Below are positions 31,520 through 39,739 of a stretch of 64,000 nucleotides of DNA, in pieces. Position numbers and translations under genes: made by a program. Below the pieces are notes generated by a model that saw nothing but the letters and a program-made list of their open reading frames with translations, made no database searches and was not told the DNA's origin. The stretch is from NCBI RefSeq assembly GCF_042648805.1, contig NZ_JBHRXZ010000022.1:434001-498000 (forward strand), given 5' to 3'. Source of the stretch: Azomonas tarimensis. Lineage in GTDB: Bacteria; Pseudomonadota; Gammaproteobacteria; Pseudomonadales; Pseudomonadaceae. Position 1 is the first letter of the stretch; each line of letters starts with the position of its first letter.

Positions 31520-32926
31520 TCAATAGCGATAGCTGTCGGGCTTGAACGGCCCTTCCACCTCGACGCCGATGTAGTCGGCCTGCTTCGGGGTCAGGCGGGT
31601 CAGGACGCCCCCGAAGCCCTTGACCATCTCGGCCGCGACTTCTTCGTCGAGCTTTTTCGGCAAGACCATGACGGTGACGTGGACGCTCTTCTCGGATACC
31701 GGCAGGTCGGCGAATTTCTCGTTGTAGAGGTGGATCTGCGCCAGCACCTGGTTGGCGAAGGAGCCGTCCATGATCCGGCTGGGGTGGCCGGTGGCGTTGC
31801 CCAGGTTCACCAGCCGGCCTTCGGCGAGCAGGATCAGGTAGTCGTCATTGGCCGGGTCGACAGTCTTGCCGGTGCGGTGGATCTTGTGCACCTGCGGCTT
31901 GACCTCTTCCCAGCCCCAGCTGGCGCGCATGAAGGCGGTGTCGATCTCGTTGTCGAAGTGACCGATGTTGCACACCACGGCGCGCTTCTTCAGCCCTTTG
32001 AGCATGGGCGCATCACAGACGTTGACGTTGCCGGTGGTGGTGACGATCAGGTCGATCTTGCCCAGCAGGGCAGTGTCGACGCAGCCGTCGGTGCCGTCGT
32101 TCAGGCCGTCCTTGTACGGGGACACCAGCTCGAAGCCGTCCATGCAGGCCTGCATGGCGCAGATCGGGTCGACTTCGCTGACCTTGACGATCATGCCTTC
32201 CTGGCGCAGGGACTGCGCCGAGCCCTTGCCCACGTCGCCATAGCCGATCACCAGCGCCTGCTTGCCGGACAGCAGGTGGTCGGTGGCGCGCTTGATGGCG
32301 TCGTTGAGGCTGTGGCGGCAGCCGTACTTGTTGTCGTTCTTGCTCTTGGTGACCGAGTCATTGACGTTGATCGCCGGCACTTTCAGGGTGCCGTCCTTCA
32401 ACATGTCCATCAGGCGATGCACGCCAGTGGTGGTTTCCTCGGTGACGCCGTGGATGCGCTCGAGGGCCTGCGGATACTTGTCATGCAGGATCTGGGTCAG
32501 GTCGCCGCCGTCGTCGAGGATCATATTGGCGTCCCACGGCTGGCCACCCTTGAGGATGGTCTGCTCGATGCACCACTCGTACTCTTCTTCGGTCTCGCCC
32601 TTCCAGGCGAACACCGGGACACCGGCCGCGGCGATGGCGGCGGCGGCCTGATCCTGGGTGGAGAAGATATTGCAGCTGGACCAGCGGACTTCGGCGCCCA
32701 GGGCGATCAGGGTCTCGATCAGTACGGCGGTCTGGATGGTCATGTGGATGCAGCCGAGGATCTTCGCCCCGGCCAGCGGCTGCTCGGCGGCGTACTTCTG
32801 GCGCAGGCCCATCAGCGCGGGCATTTCCGACTCGGCGATGATGATCTCGCGGCGACCCCAGGCGGCCAGGGAGATGTCGGCGACCTTGTAGTCGGTGAAA
32901 TCGGCAGGCGTCATGACAGCGCTCAT
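31520..32926 (-). CDS. ahcY: AhcY, S-adenosylhomocysteine hydrolase
   Basis: 468 residues from MSAVMTPADFTDYKVADISL; longer reading frames upstream run through the riboswitch and are rejected. NAD site VIGYGDVGKGSA, substrate motifs NVNDSVTKSKNDNKYGCRHS-type and C-terminal KPDSYRY are seen. It splits SAH to adenosine and homocysteine, relieving inhibition of methyltransferases. An SAH riboswitch occupies the leader. Confidence 0.97.
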   Translation of the reverse strand: MSAVMTPADFTDYKVADISLAAWGRREIIIAESEMPALMGLRQKYAAEQPLAGAKILGCIHMTIQTAVLIETLIALGAEVRWSSCNIFSTQDQAAAAIAAAGVPVFAWKGETEEEYEWCIEQTILKGGQPWDANMILDDGGDLTQILHDKYPQALERIHGVTEETTTGVHRLMDMLKDGTLKVPAINVNDSVTKSKNDNKYGCRHSLNDAIKRATDHLLSGKQALVIGYGDVGKGSAQSLRQEGMIVKVSEVDPICAMQACMDGFELVSPYKDGLNDGTDGCVDTALLGKIDLIVTTTGNVNVCDAPMLKGLKKRAVVCNIGHFDNEIDTAFMRASWGWEEVKPQVHKIHRTGKTVDPANDDYLILLAEGRLVNLGNATGHPSRIMDGSFANQVLAQIHLYNEKFADLPVSEKSVHVTVMVLPKKLDEEVAAEMVKGFGGVLTRLTPKQADYIGVEVEGPFKPDSYRY

Positions 32927-32954
32927 TGAAGAGTGTCTCCATTCGTAAAGTGCG

Positions 32955-33048
32955 AATGGGCGCCGTTGATGCGTTCTGGGAAACGCCCCATCCGAGCCTG
33001 ACAAGCGCTCTGTGTAGCACAGGGCCTGCTGCAGCGCCCCTCGGATGG
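32955..33048 (-). promoter_or_regulatory. SAH riboswitch of ahcY
   Basis: On the minus strand the leader reads CATCCGAGGGGCGCTGCAGC, then CAGGCTCGGATG about 30 nt later, and ends with AACGGCGCCCA. P1 pairs CATCCGAG with CTCGGATG; GAGGGGCGCTGC is the conserved ligand core, and GGCGCCC pairs back to the GGGCGC of that core as the expected pseudoknot. This is the SAH-responsive element that turns on ahcY when SAH is high. It lies 29 nt before the ATG. Confidence 0.92.
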
Positions 33049-33093
33049 GTGGCGGGCATGGCGCGGGCGGAGCCGTCCATGTGAAGCCTGCCA

Positions 33094-33122
33094 AGTATAG
33101 CGGGACTGTGCGGCGGACCCAA
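33094..33122 (-). promoter_or_regulatory. Probable sigma-70 promoter of ahcY
   Basis: On the minus strand TTGGGT and TATACT are separated by 17 bases; transcription would begin about 40 nt upstream of the SAH riboswitch. The -35 is only a partial match. Confidence 0.5.
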
Positions 33123-33213
33123 GCGCTGGCGTCTTCTGATGTTGCACATGGGCGCTTTGCCCCTGGCCAGCCTGCGAGGATAATCCCGCTTCCGCCGAGA
33201 TGAGTGAGGGACT

Positions 33214-33660
33214 ATGAAAGGCTTGTTTTCCGGTGCGTTGGTGGCCGTTGCGCTGACGCTGGCAGGCTGTGACCGCGTCGACCCCGACTCGCCCCTGGGC
33301 CAGCGCAAGGCGATTTTCCAGGAGATGCTCGAGGTCAAGGAGGACATGGGCGGGATGTTGCGTGGACGCCTGGCCTTCAGCGCCGAGGCCTTTGCCTCCG
33401 GTGCGGTGCGACTGGACGACGTTTCTCGCCAGCCCTGGCAGCATTACCCGGAGGTTCGCGAGGCGCAGAGCGATGCCCGCGATGAGGTCTGGCAGCGCCA
33501 GGAGCGCTTTACCGAGCTGGCCCGCGAGCTGGAGGCCACCACCGCTGCCCTGCGCGAGCTGACCCAGGCCCAGCGGCCGGCGCCACGGGTGGTGGCGCCG
33601 GCCTTCCAGAGGGTCGAGGACAGCTGTGAGCGCTGCCATCAGGAATTCCGCGTCTACTGA
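33214..33660 (+). CDS. Cytochrome c'-like lipoprotein
   Basis: 148 residues. Lipobox LTLAGC at residues 15-20 marks an outer- or inner-membrane lipoprotein. It is otherwise helical with one haem c motif CERCH near the C-terminus and the preceding FQRVEDSC, the usual arrangement of cytochrome c' four-helix bundles. Possible roles are electron transfer or NO binding; neither is proven. It stands alone, divergent from ahcY and convergent with ligB. Confidence 0.82.
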   Translation: MKGLFSGALVAVALTLAGCDRVDPDSPLGQRKAIFQEMLEVKEDMGGMLRGRLAFSAEAFASGAVRLDDVSRQPWQHYPEVREAQSDARDEVWQRQERFTELARELEATTAALRELTQAQRPAPRVVAPAFQRVEDSCERCHQEFRVY

Positions 33661-33714
33661 CGGTGCCCCTGGGCCTTCAGAATCCATCGATGCCGGCGGC
33701 AGCCAGCTTGAGGC

Positions 33715-35343
33715 TCAGGCGGCTGAGCTCCGGGTGATTGAAGAAGGCGTGTAGCCCAGCGGCGCGTACCGCACCCACCCCGGGCTGGCGTTGCCAGTCG
33801 TCCTGGCTGCGGCGGCCAGGGCCTGCCAATTGTCATCGGCTGCCAGACGAAGCTCCAGGGGAACGCCGAGAGCGCTCAGCCAGCGGGCGAAGGGGCGTTG
33901 GCGGGCCAGTTGCAGATTTTCTGTCAGGCTCTGCCCGCGCGCCGGCCCCAGCGCCTCGGTCAATTGCTCGGGCTCGAGTGACAGCCAGTCCACCAGTCCG
34001 CCCGCGAGCCCCGCCTCCATGAGTGCCTGCCAGGTGCCGCGGCCGAGCCCCGGCAGGTCCAGTGCCTGACGATCGCTGAGCCAGGTCAGGCGGGCCAGGT
34101 ACTGTTGTTCGCAGCCGGCGCGGGGCGTCAGACAACTGAGGCGGTGATAGGCGCTCGCGTCCGGGGCCATGACCGCCTTGCGCTGTGACGTTCGCCAGAT
34201 CACCGAATCCAGCCGCGGTATGGTCTGCCCGGCAAGGCTGATGGCGACCTGATCACCCGGGCCCACGTCCAGTTCCTGCCAGCGGCGCAGCGAGCCCAGG
34301 CTGATCCGGGTGACGCGGCGGTCGTCGAGCTGCACCGGCGCCAACTCGAGCACGGGCGTGATTCGCCCGCTGCGGCCAATGCTGAAGTCGACGCCGCGTA
34401 CCTCGGCCAGTGCCGTGCGTGGCGGATATTTCCAGGCTGCCGCCCAGGCCGGTGGCGCGGCCTGCCAGTGGTGGCCGGGCGGACGCTTGCCCTGTCGCAG
34501 CACCACGCCGTCGCTGGCGAAGGGCAACGGCGAGCGGTACCAGTGTTCTCGCCAGCGCTGTGCCTGCTCGAGGCTGGTGATCGACTGGGTGTAGCTCAGA
34601 CCTTCGCCCAGCCCCAGCGCGGCCAGCCCGCTCAGGCGTGCCGGCATCTCCTCCGGGCCGTCGGGCCAGTCCCAGACGAACAGGCCGATACCGGCGCCGG
34701 TCACGCCGTCGAGTGCCTGGCGCATCATTGCCCCGGCGACGCGGCTGCGCGCGCCGGCACCGCCTCCTGCAGCCTGGACATGACTTTGCAGTCTCCAGTA
34801 CAGCTCGCCCTGCAGCACCACCGATCGAGCCTGCGCAAGGCGCTGCGGGATAGCCGGAACCGCGCGGGCGTTGGCAGTCCAGTCCTGGCCGCGCTCGCCG
34901 TCGCCCCGGCTGATCACCCGCTGCAGGCGTCCCTCGTGGTATTCGAGGGTCACGGCCACGCCGTCCACCTTGGGCTGGATCCACAGGTCGTCCCGGCTCG
35001 CCATCCAGTGCCGGGCGGCCTCGGCGCCGGACAGCTTGGCCAGGCCGGTCTGCACGACGGGATGCCGCGTCTTGCCGCCCACCGAGACGAGTGGGTCGGG
35101 CGGGGGGATTTGAACCCCCGGATGGCAGGCTTGCCAACCGCCGAGGCGGGCGCGGGCGCCGTCGTAGAGTTCATCGGCCACCGGCGAAAGTCCGTCGCGG
35201 TGGTAGGCTTGGTCCCAGGCAGCGATCTGCTTCGCCAGGCGGCCGATCTCGGCCTCGGCGTGGGCGTCGCTCCAGTCCGGGCAAATGGCGAGCGCCAACG
35301 ATGAATGGAACAGTAGCAGCGGCAGAAGTATCAGATGGCGCAT
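33715..35343 (-). CDS. ligB: LigB-type NAD-dependent DNA ligase, frameshifted at the C-terminus
   Basis: 542 residues as read. It starts with a signal-like MRHLILLPLLLFHSSLA (as do LigB proteins). Adenylation lysine is in WIQPKVDGVAV, with SRGDGERGQDWT, VLQGELYW and FASDGVVLRQGK following, then an OB domain (DQVAISLAGQTIPRL) and HhH repeats. Zn-finger and BRCT domains are absent as usual for LigB. The last residues from about 33818 on run out of frame. The next frame on this strand gives DDWQRQPGVGAVRAAG then LHAFFNHPELSRL, the expected HhH end, stopping at 33677. One missing base restores 555 residues. Confidence 0.85.
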   Translation of the reverse strand: MRHLILLPLLLFHSSLALAICPDWSDAHAEAEIGRLAKQIAAWDQAYHRDGLSPVADELYDGARARLGGWQACHPGVQIPPPDPLVSVGGKTRHPVVQTGLAKLSGAEAARHWMASRDDLWIQPKVDGVAVTLEYHEGRLQRVISRGDGERGQDWTANARAVPAIPQRLAQARSVVLQGELYWRLQSHVQAAGGGAGARSRVAGAMMRQALDGVTGAGIGLFVWDWPDGPEEMPARLSGLAALGLGEGLSYTQSITSLEQAQRWREHWYRSPLPFASDGVVLRQGKRPPGHHWQAAPPAWAAAWKYPPRTALAEVRGVDFSIGRSGRITPVLELAPVQLDDRRVTRISLGSLRRWQELDVGPGDQVAISLAGQTIPRLDSVIWRTSQRKAVMAPDASAYHRLSCLTPRAGCEQQYLARLTWLSDRQALDLPGLGRGTWQALMEAGLAGGLVDWLSLEPEQLTEALGPARGQSLTENLQLARQRPFARWLSALGVPLELRLAADDNWQALAAAARTTGNASPGWVRYAPLGYTPSSITRSSAA

Positions 35344-35475
35344 CTCAGGAGCATCCTTGCTCGACTGGGAGGAGTATTCTGACGAGCTTTGGGCGGGGCG
35401 ACTGTGTCGCGCCGCAAGCTCCGCCATGCTGCCCGCGCCATCCCTTGCGGGATCCTTACCGGAGGTCGTCCTTTC

Positions 35476-36399
35476 TTGCGTCCCATCATTACCATCGAAC
35501 AGCTCACCAAGACCTACGCTTCGGGTCATCCCGCCCTGAAGCAGATCGACCTGGAGATCCGCCAGGGCGAGATCTTCGCGCTGCTCGGCCCCAACGGGGC
35601 CGGCAAGACCACCCTGATCAGCATCGTCTGCGGCATCGTCAATCCAGGCGGCGGCCGGGTTCTGGTGGATGGTCACGACATCATCCGTGACTACCGTGCG
35701 GCGCGCTCGCGGATCGGCCTGGTCCCACAGGAACTCTTCAATGAAGGCTTCGAGAGCGTCTGGGCGACGGTGCGCTTTTCCCGCGGGCTGTTCGGCAAGG
35801 CCCCGGACGATGCCTATCTCGAACAGCTGTTGCGCGACCTGTCGCTGTGGGAGAAGCGCGGCGCACGCATCAACGAGCTGTCGGGCGGCATGAAGCGTCG
35901 GGTGATGATCGCCAAGGCGCTGTCCCACGAGCCTACCGTGCTGTTTCTCGACGAGCCCACCGCCGGGGTGGACGTGGAGCTGCGCCGCGACATGTGGGCC
36001 ATGGTGCGGAGGCTGCGCGAGCGCGGGGTGACCATCATCCTCACCACCCACTACATCGAGGAGGCCGAAGAGATGGCCGACCGCATCGGGGTGATCCGCC
36101 AAGGCCAGATCATTCTGGTGGAAGACAAGGACCGGCTGATGAAGCAGCTCGGCCGCAAGCAGCTCATCCTCCATCTGCAGCGGCCGCTGGCGAGCATTCC
36201 GGCGGAGCTGGCCGACGAACCGCTGGAGCTGATCGAGGATGGGCAGTCGCTGGTGTTCACCTTCGACACCCAGCGTGAGCAGACGGGTATCGCCGAGCTG
36301 CTGCGCCGCCTCGCCGAACACGACATCGACTACCGCGACCTTCAGACCAGGGAAAGCTCGCTGGAGGAAATCTTCGTCAGCCTGGTGAGGAACGACTGA
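35476..36399 (+). CDS. ABC-2 exporter ATP-binding protein
   Basis: 307 residues from a TTG start at 35476, which has GGAGG ten bases upstream; no good ATG exists nearby. Walker A is GPNGAGKTT, signature is LSGGMKRRV, Walker B is VLFLDEPTAG, with H-loop TTHYIEEAEEMADR. It is like YadG/CcmA-type exporter ATPases. It forms a pair with the permease 2 bp downstream; substrate unknown. Confidence 0.92.
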   Translation: MRPIITIEQLTKTYASGHPALKQIDLEIRQGEIFALLGPNGAGKTTLISIVCGIVNPGGGRVLVDGHDIIRDYRAARSRIGLVPQELFNEGFESVWATVRFSRGLFGKAPDDAYLEQLLRDLSLWEKRGARINELSGGMKRRVMIAKALSHEPTVLFLDEPTAGVDVELRRDMWAMVRRLRERGVTIILTTHYIEEAEEMADRIGVIRQGQIILVEDKDRLMKQLGRKQLILHLQRPLASIPAELADEPLELIEDGQSLVFTFDTQREQTGIAELLRRLAEHDIDYRDLQTRESSLEEIFVSLVRND

Positions 36400-36401
36400 C
36401 C

Positions 36402-37163
36402 ATGAACCGTTACGCTGTCCGCGCCATCTACCTGTTCGAGCTGTCCCGCGCCTGGCGCACCCTGGCGCAGAGCATCGCTACCCCGATCATCTCGACGTCG
36501 CTGTATTTCGTGGTCTTCGGCGCGGCCATCGGCGCCAACATGAACGCGGTGCACGGAGTCAGCTACGGCGCCTTCATCGTGCCGGGGCTGATCATGATGA
36601 TGTTGCTCAGCGAGAGTATTTCCAACGCCTCGTTCGGCATCTACATGCCGCGCTACGCCGGGACCATCTACGAGGTACTGTCGGCTCCTGTGTCCTGGTT
36701 CGAGATCCTTATCGGCTATGTCGGTGCCGCGGCCACCAAGTCGGTGATCCTGGGGCTGCTGATTCTGGTAACGGCGCGGCTGTTCGTGGCCTACGAGATC
36801 CAGCACCCCCTGTGGATGGCGCTGTTTCTGATACTTACCGCGGTCACCTTCAGCCTGTTCGGCTTCATCATCGGCATCTGGGCCAATGGCTGGGAGAAGC
36901 TGCAGATCGTCCCGGCACTGATCGTCACGCCGCTGGCGTTTCTTGGCGGAAGCTTCTATTCGATCGAAATGCTGCCTGAGATGTGGCAGAAGATTGCTCT
37001 GCTCAACCCGGTAGTCTACCTGATCAGCGGGTTTCGCTGGAGCTTCTATGGGGTATCCGACGTCAACCCGGCGATCAGCCTGGGTATGACCCTGGGATTC
37101 ATGGTCTTGTGTCTGGTGATCATCGGCTGGATCTTCCGCACGGGTTATCGCTTGAAGCAATAG
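36402..37163 (+). CDS. ABC-2 type permease
   Basis: 253 residues, six predicted membrane helices. Motifs include ATPIISTSLYFVVFG near residue 26 and YAGTIYEVLSAPVSWFE, with LNPVVYLISGFRW near the end, as in YadH-type permeases. It partners the ATPase upstream. It is followed by a bidirectional terminator. Confidence 0.92.
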   Translation: MNRYAVRAIYLFELSRAWRTLAQSIATPIISTSLYFVVFGAAIGANMNAVHGVSYGAFIVPGLIMMMLLSESISNASFGIYMPRYAGTIYEVLSAPVSWFEILIGYVGAAATKSVILGLLILVTARLFVAYEIQHPLWMALFLILTAVTFSLFGFIIGIWANGWEKLQIVPALIVTPLAFLGGSFYSIEMLPEMWQKIALLNPVVYLISGFRWSFYGVSDVNPAISLGMTLGFMVLCLVIIGWIFRTGYRLKQ

Positions 37164-37228
37164 CCGCTTCAACCCCTGGGCAGCAACGCCCAGCCACTCT
37201 TCAGTGGCCGCCCGACCACGAAATGCAG

Positions 37229-37261
37229 AAAGCCCCGCTCGACATACGTCGGCGGGGCTTT
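37229..37261. terminator. Bidirectional terminator between ABC permease and metK
   Basis: AAAGCCCCGC (37229-37238) pairs with GCGGGGCTTT (37252-37261), with inner CGAC/GTCG extending the stem. A/T ends on both sides let it serve both convergent genes. Confidence 0.88.
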
Positions 37262-37276
37262 CGCTTGCGGCCGCTT

Positions 37277-38467
37277 TTACAGTCCGGCGGCGTCGCGCAG
37301 GGCGTCAGCCTTGTCGGTGCGCTCCCAGGTGAAGGCGGTGAAGGTGTCGTCCCCCACCGTCATTTCATAGGGGTGGCGGCCGAAGTGGCCATAGGCGGCG
37401 GTGGCCTTGTACATCGGGTGCAGCAGGTCGAGCATGCGGGTGATGGCGTACGGGCGCAGGTCGAAGTGCTCGCGGACCAGCCCGATGATCTGTTCGTCGC
37501 TGATCTTGCCGGTGCCGAAGGTGTTCAGCGAGATGGAGGTGGGCTGGGCCACGCCGATGGCGTAGGAGACCTGGATCTCGCAGCGGTCGGCGAGACCGGC
37601 GGCGACGATGTTCTTGGCCACGTAGCGACCGGCGTAGGCCGCCGAGCGGTCGACCTTGGACGGGTCCTTGCCGGAGAAGGCGCCACCGCCGTGGCGGGCC
37701 ATGCCGCCGTAGGTGTCGACGATGATCTTGCGCCCGGTCAGTCCGCAGTCGCCCACCGGGCCACCGATGATGAACTGGCCGGTCGGGTTGATGTGGTACT
37801 GGGTGTCCTTGTGCAGCAGCTCGGCCGGCAGGGTGTGCTTGACGATCAGCTCCATCACCGCTTCGCGCAGGTCGGCCTGCTGCACCTCGGGACCGTGCTG
37901 GGTGGAAAGTACCACCGCGTCGATGCCGACCACCTTGCCGTTCTCGTAGCGGCAGGTGACCTGGCTCTTGGCATCCGGGCGCAGCCAGGGCAGCAGGCCG
38001 GACTTGCGCGCCTCGGCCTGGCGCTCGACCAGACGGTGGGAGAAGCAGATCGGCGCCGGCATCAGCACGTCGGTTTCGTTGCTGGCGTAGCCGAACATCA
38101 GGCCCTGGTCGCCGGCGCCCTGGTCTTCCGGCTTGCTGCGGTCGACGCCCTGGGCGATGTCCACCGACTGCTTGCCGATGATGTTGATCATGCCGCAGGT
38201 GGCGCCGTCGAAGCCCACTTCCGAGCTGTTGTAGCCGATGTCGATGATGACATCGCGCACCAGCTGCTCCAGGTCGACCCAGGCGCTGGTGCTGACTTCA
38301 CCGGCGACGATGGCCACGCCGGTCTTGACCAGCGTTTCGCAGGCCACGCGGGCGTGCTTGTCCTCGGCGATGATGGCGTCGAGCACCGCATCGGAGATCT
38401 GGTCGGCGATCTTGTCCGGGTGCCCTTCGGACACGGACTCGGAGGTGAAAATCGAGTATTCGCTCAT
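37277..38467 (-). CDS. metK: MetK, S-adenosylmethionine synthetase
   Basis: 396 residues. FTSESVSEGHPDKIADQISD is at the N-terminus, GAGDQGLMFGYA is the methionine/ATP loop, and GGGAFSGKDPSKVDRSAAY is the phosphate loop. It makes SAM from methionine and ATP. Its ATG overlaps the stop of the sahR-like gene upstream (ATGA), so the two are cotranscribed. Confidence 0.98.
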   Translation of the reverse strand: MSEYSIFTSESVSEGHPDKIADQISDAVLDAIIAEDKHARVACETLVKTGVAIVAGEVSTSAWVDLEQLVRDVIIDIGYNSSEVGFDGATCGMINIIGKQSVDIAQGVDRSKPEDQGAGDQGLMFGYASNETDVLMPAPICFSHRLVERQAEARKSGLLPWLRPDAKSQVTCRYENGKVVGIDAVVLSTQHGPEVQQADLREAVMELIVKHTLPAELLHKDTQYHINPTGQFIIGGPVGDCGLTGRKIIVDTYGGMARHGGGAFSGKDPSKVDRSAAYAGRYVAKNIVAAGLADRCEIQVSYAIGVAQPTSISLNTFGTGKISDEQIIGLVREHFDLRPYAITRMLDLLHPMYKATAAYGHFGRHPYEMTVGDDTFTAFTWERTDKADALRDAAGL

Positions 38468-39480
38468 CTATCGGTTTCCTGTTTACCGGTGGGTGAGGGG
38501 GTCGTCAGTGGTCGGGAAAAGTGCCGCGCCTGGATCTGAAAACCGTTCTTCAAGCCAATGTAGAGGCTCTCGCCGGGCGTGAGCCCCGCGGCATCGGCCC
38601 ATCGGGCCAGATCGTCCTGTTCGAACCCCAACCAGACATCGCCGCAGGCCTCCCTGGCCCAACTCTGGTTGTGGCGGCACAGCTCGGTGACCAGCAGGCT
38701 TCCGCCTGGCTTGACCAGCCGCGCCAGTTGTCTCATCGCCTCGCCCGGCGCCGGCAGGTGGTGCAGCACCATGTTCAGCACCACGCAGTCTGCCCGTGGG
38801 CAATCGTCCAGCAGGGCATCGGCAAGCTGCAGTTGCACGTTGTCCAGCTGCTGGCTGGCGCAATGTTGCCGGGCCAGATCGAGCATCGCCGGGCTGTTGT
38901 CCACCGCGGTGACGCTGGCAAAGCGGCGAGACAGCTCCGGCAGCAGCGCACCATCGCCCGGGCCGACCTCCAGCGCCGAGGCGCCAGCGCCCAGGTCCAG
39001 CGCATCGAGCAGCGCCAGCAAGCTGTCGCGGTACTGCGGGAGTCCGGCGATCAGGTCCTGGCGGGCCTGGAAACTGCCGGCCATGCGTGCGAAGAAGTCT
39101 TCGCTGGCCGCGCTGCGCCGGGCATGCACCTGGCCGATACGGCCGCGAAGGGGCTCCGGCAGGGGCAGTCGATCGACGTCTGCCAGCAGGCCGGCATGCA
39201 GGGCACTACCTGTCCCCTCGGCTGCCGCCAGCTCGCGGCGATAGAAGATCGCGTTGCCTTCCCGCCGAGTCGCCACCAGCCCCGCCTGGGCCAGCACCTT
39301 GAGGTGGTGGCTCATCCCCGACTGGCTGATGTCGAAAATCTGCGCCAGTTCCAGCACGCCGAACGAATCGCTGGCCAGCGCCCGCAGGATGTTCAGCCGC
39401 AACGGATCGCCGCCGGCCTTGCACAGGGCGGCGAGCTGATCTGAGGGCTCGAAACGAAGCTGGGGGGCACGCAGGCTCAT
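38464..39480 (-). CDS. sahR: SahR-type ArsR regulator fused to a methyltransferase domain
   Basis: 338 residues. The N-terminal ArsR winged helix (about 10-95) has LNILRALASDSFGVLELAQ and ISQSGMSHHLKVLAQAGLV. The C-terminal part is a class I methyltransferase fold with SAM loop LEVGPGDGALLPEL near 177 and CVVLNMVLHHLPAPGEA. This architecture and its coupling to metK match SahR, the SAH-sensing repressor of methionine-cycle genes in Proteobacteria. A palindrome 44 bp upstream of its start is its likely operator. Confidence 0.88.
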   Translation of the reverse strand: MSLRAPQLRFEPSDQLAALCKAGGDPLRLNILRALASDSFGVLELAQIFDISQSGMSHHLKVLAQAGLVATRREGNAIFYRRELAAAEGTGSALHAGLLADVDRLPLPEPLRGRIGQVHARRSAASEDFFARMAGSFQARQDLIAGLPQYRDSLLALLDALDLGAGASALEVGPGDGALLPELSRRFASVTAVDNSPAMLDLARQHCASQQLDNVQLQLADALLDDCPRADCVVLNMVLHHLPAPGEAMRQLARLVKPGGSLLVTELCRHNQSWAREACGDVWLGFEQDDLARWADAAGLTPGESLYIGLKNGFQIQARHFSRPLTTPSPTGKQETDR

Positions 39481-39523
39481 GGGGGCGAAGTCTAGACTCG
39501 CGCTGCGGACGCAGCAATGGCTG

Positions 39524-39541
39524 TATCAAAAAGTTTTGATA
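39524..39541. promoter_or_regulatory. Probable SahR operator
   Basis: TATCAAAA-AG-TTTTGATA, a perfect 8-bp inverted repeat, typical of ArsR-family operators. It lies between sahR (minus) and tkt (plus), and should give autoregulation of sahR-metK. I found no second copy in front of ahcY or metF. Confidence 0.72.
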
Positions 39542-39739
39542 TACGCCAGCCCGTCGGGCCGCGCGACGAGGGTGCTGGAGCCGGAGACTGGACGATTGCG
39601 GCAAGGCCTTCGTTCAGCCTTCAGCCTCCAGCGCTTTCCCCCGGCTTTTGCGTCTTTGCGCTTTTGTTGCCCCGCCAGGGGTGCATGGGCGAAAATACCG
39701 CCCCTTTTCGATTCAGCCTTCCCCCGCAGGAGATTCTCG

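Noticed and set aside
35090..35150. tRNA-like T-arm on the minus strand (GGGGGTTCAAATCCCCCC)
   Set aside because: It looks like the T-stem-loop of a tRNA, but no matching acceptor or anticodon stem lies upstream, and the segment codes for a normal LigB region.
3090..36399. Very long open frames antisense to real genes (for example 5527-7263, 51025-53646)
   Set aside because: High-GC shadow frames; they lack ribosome sites and family motifs except where the true gene lies at the end of the frame.
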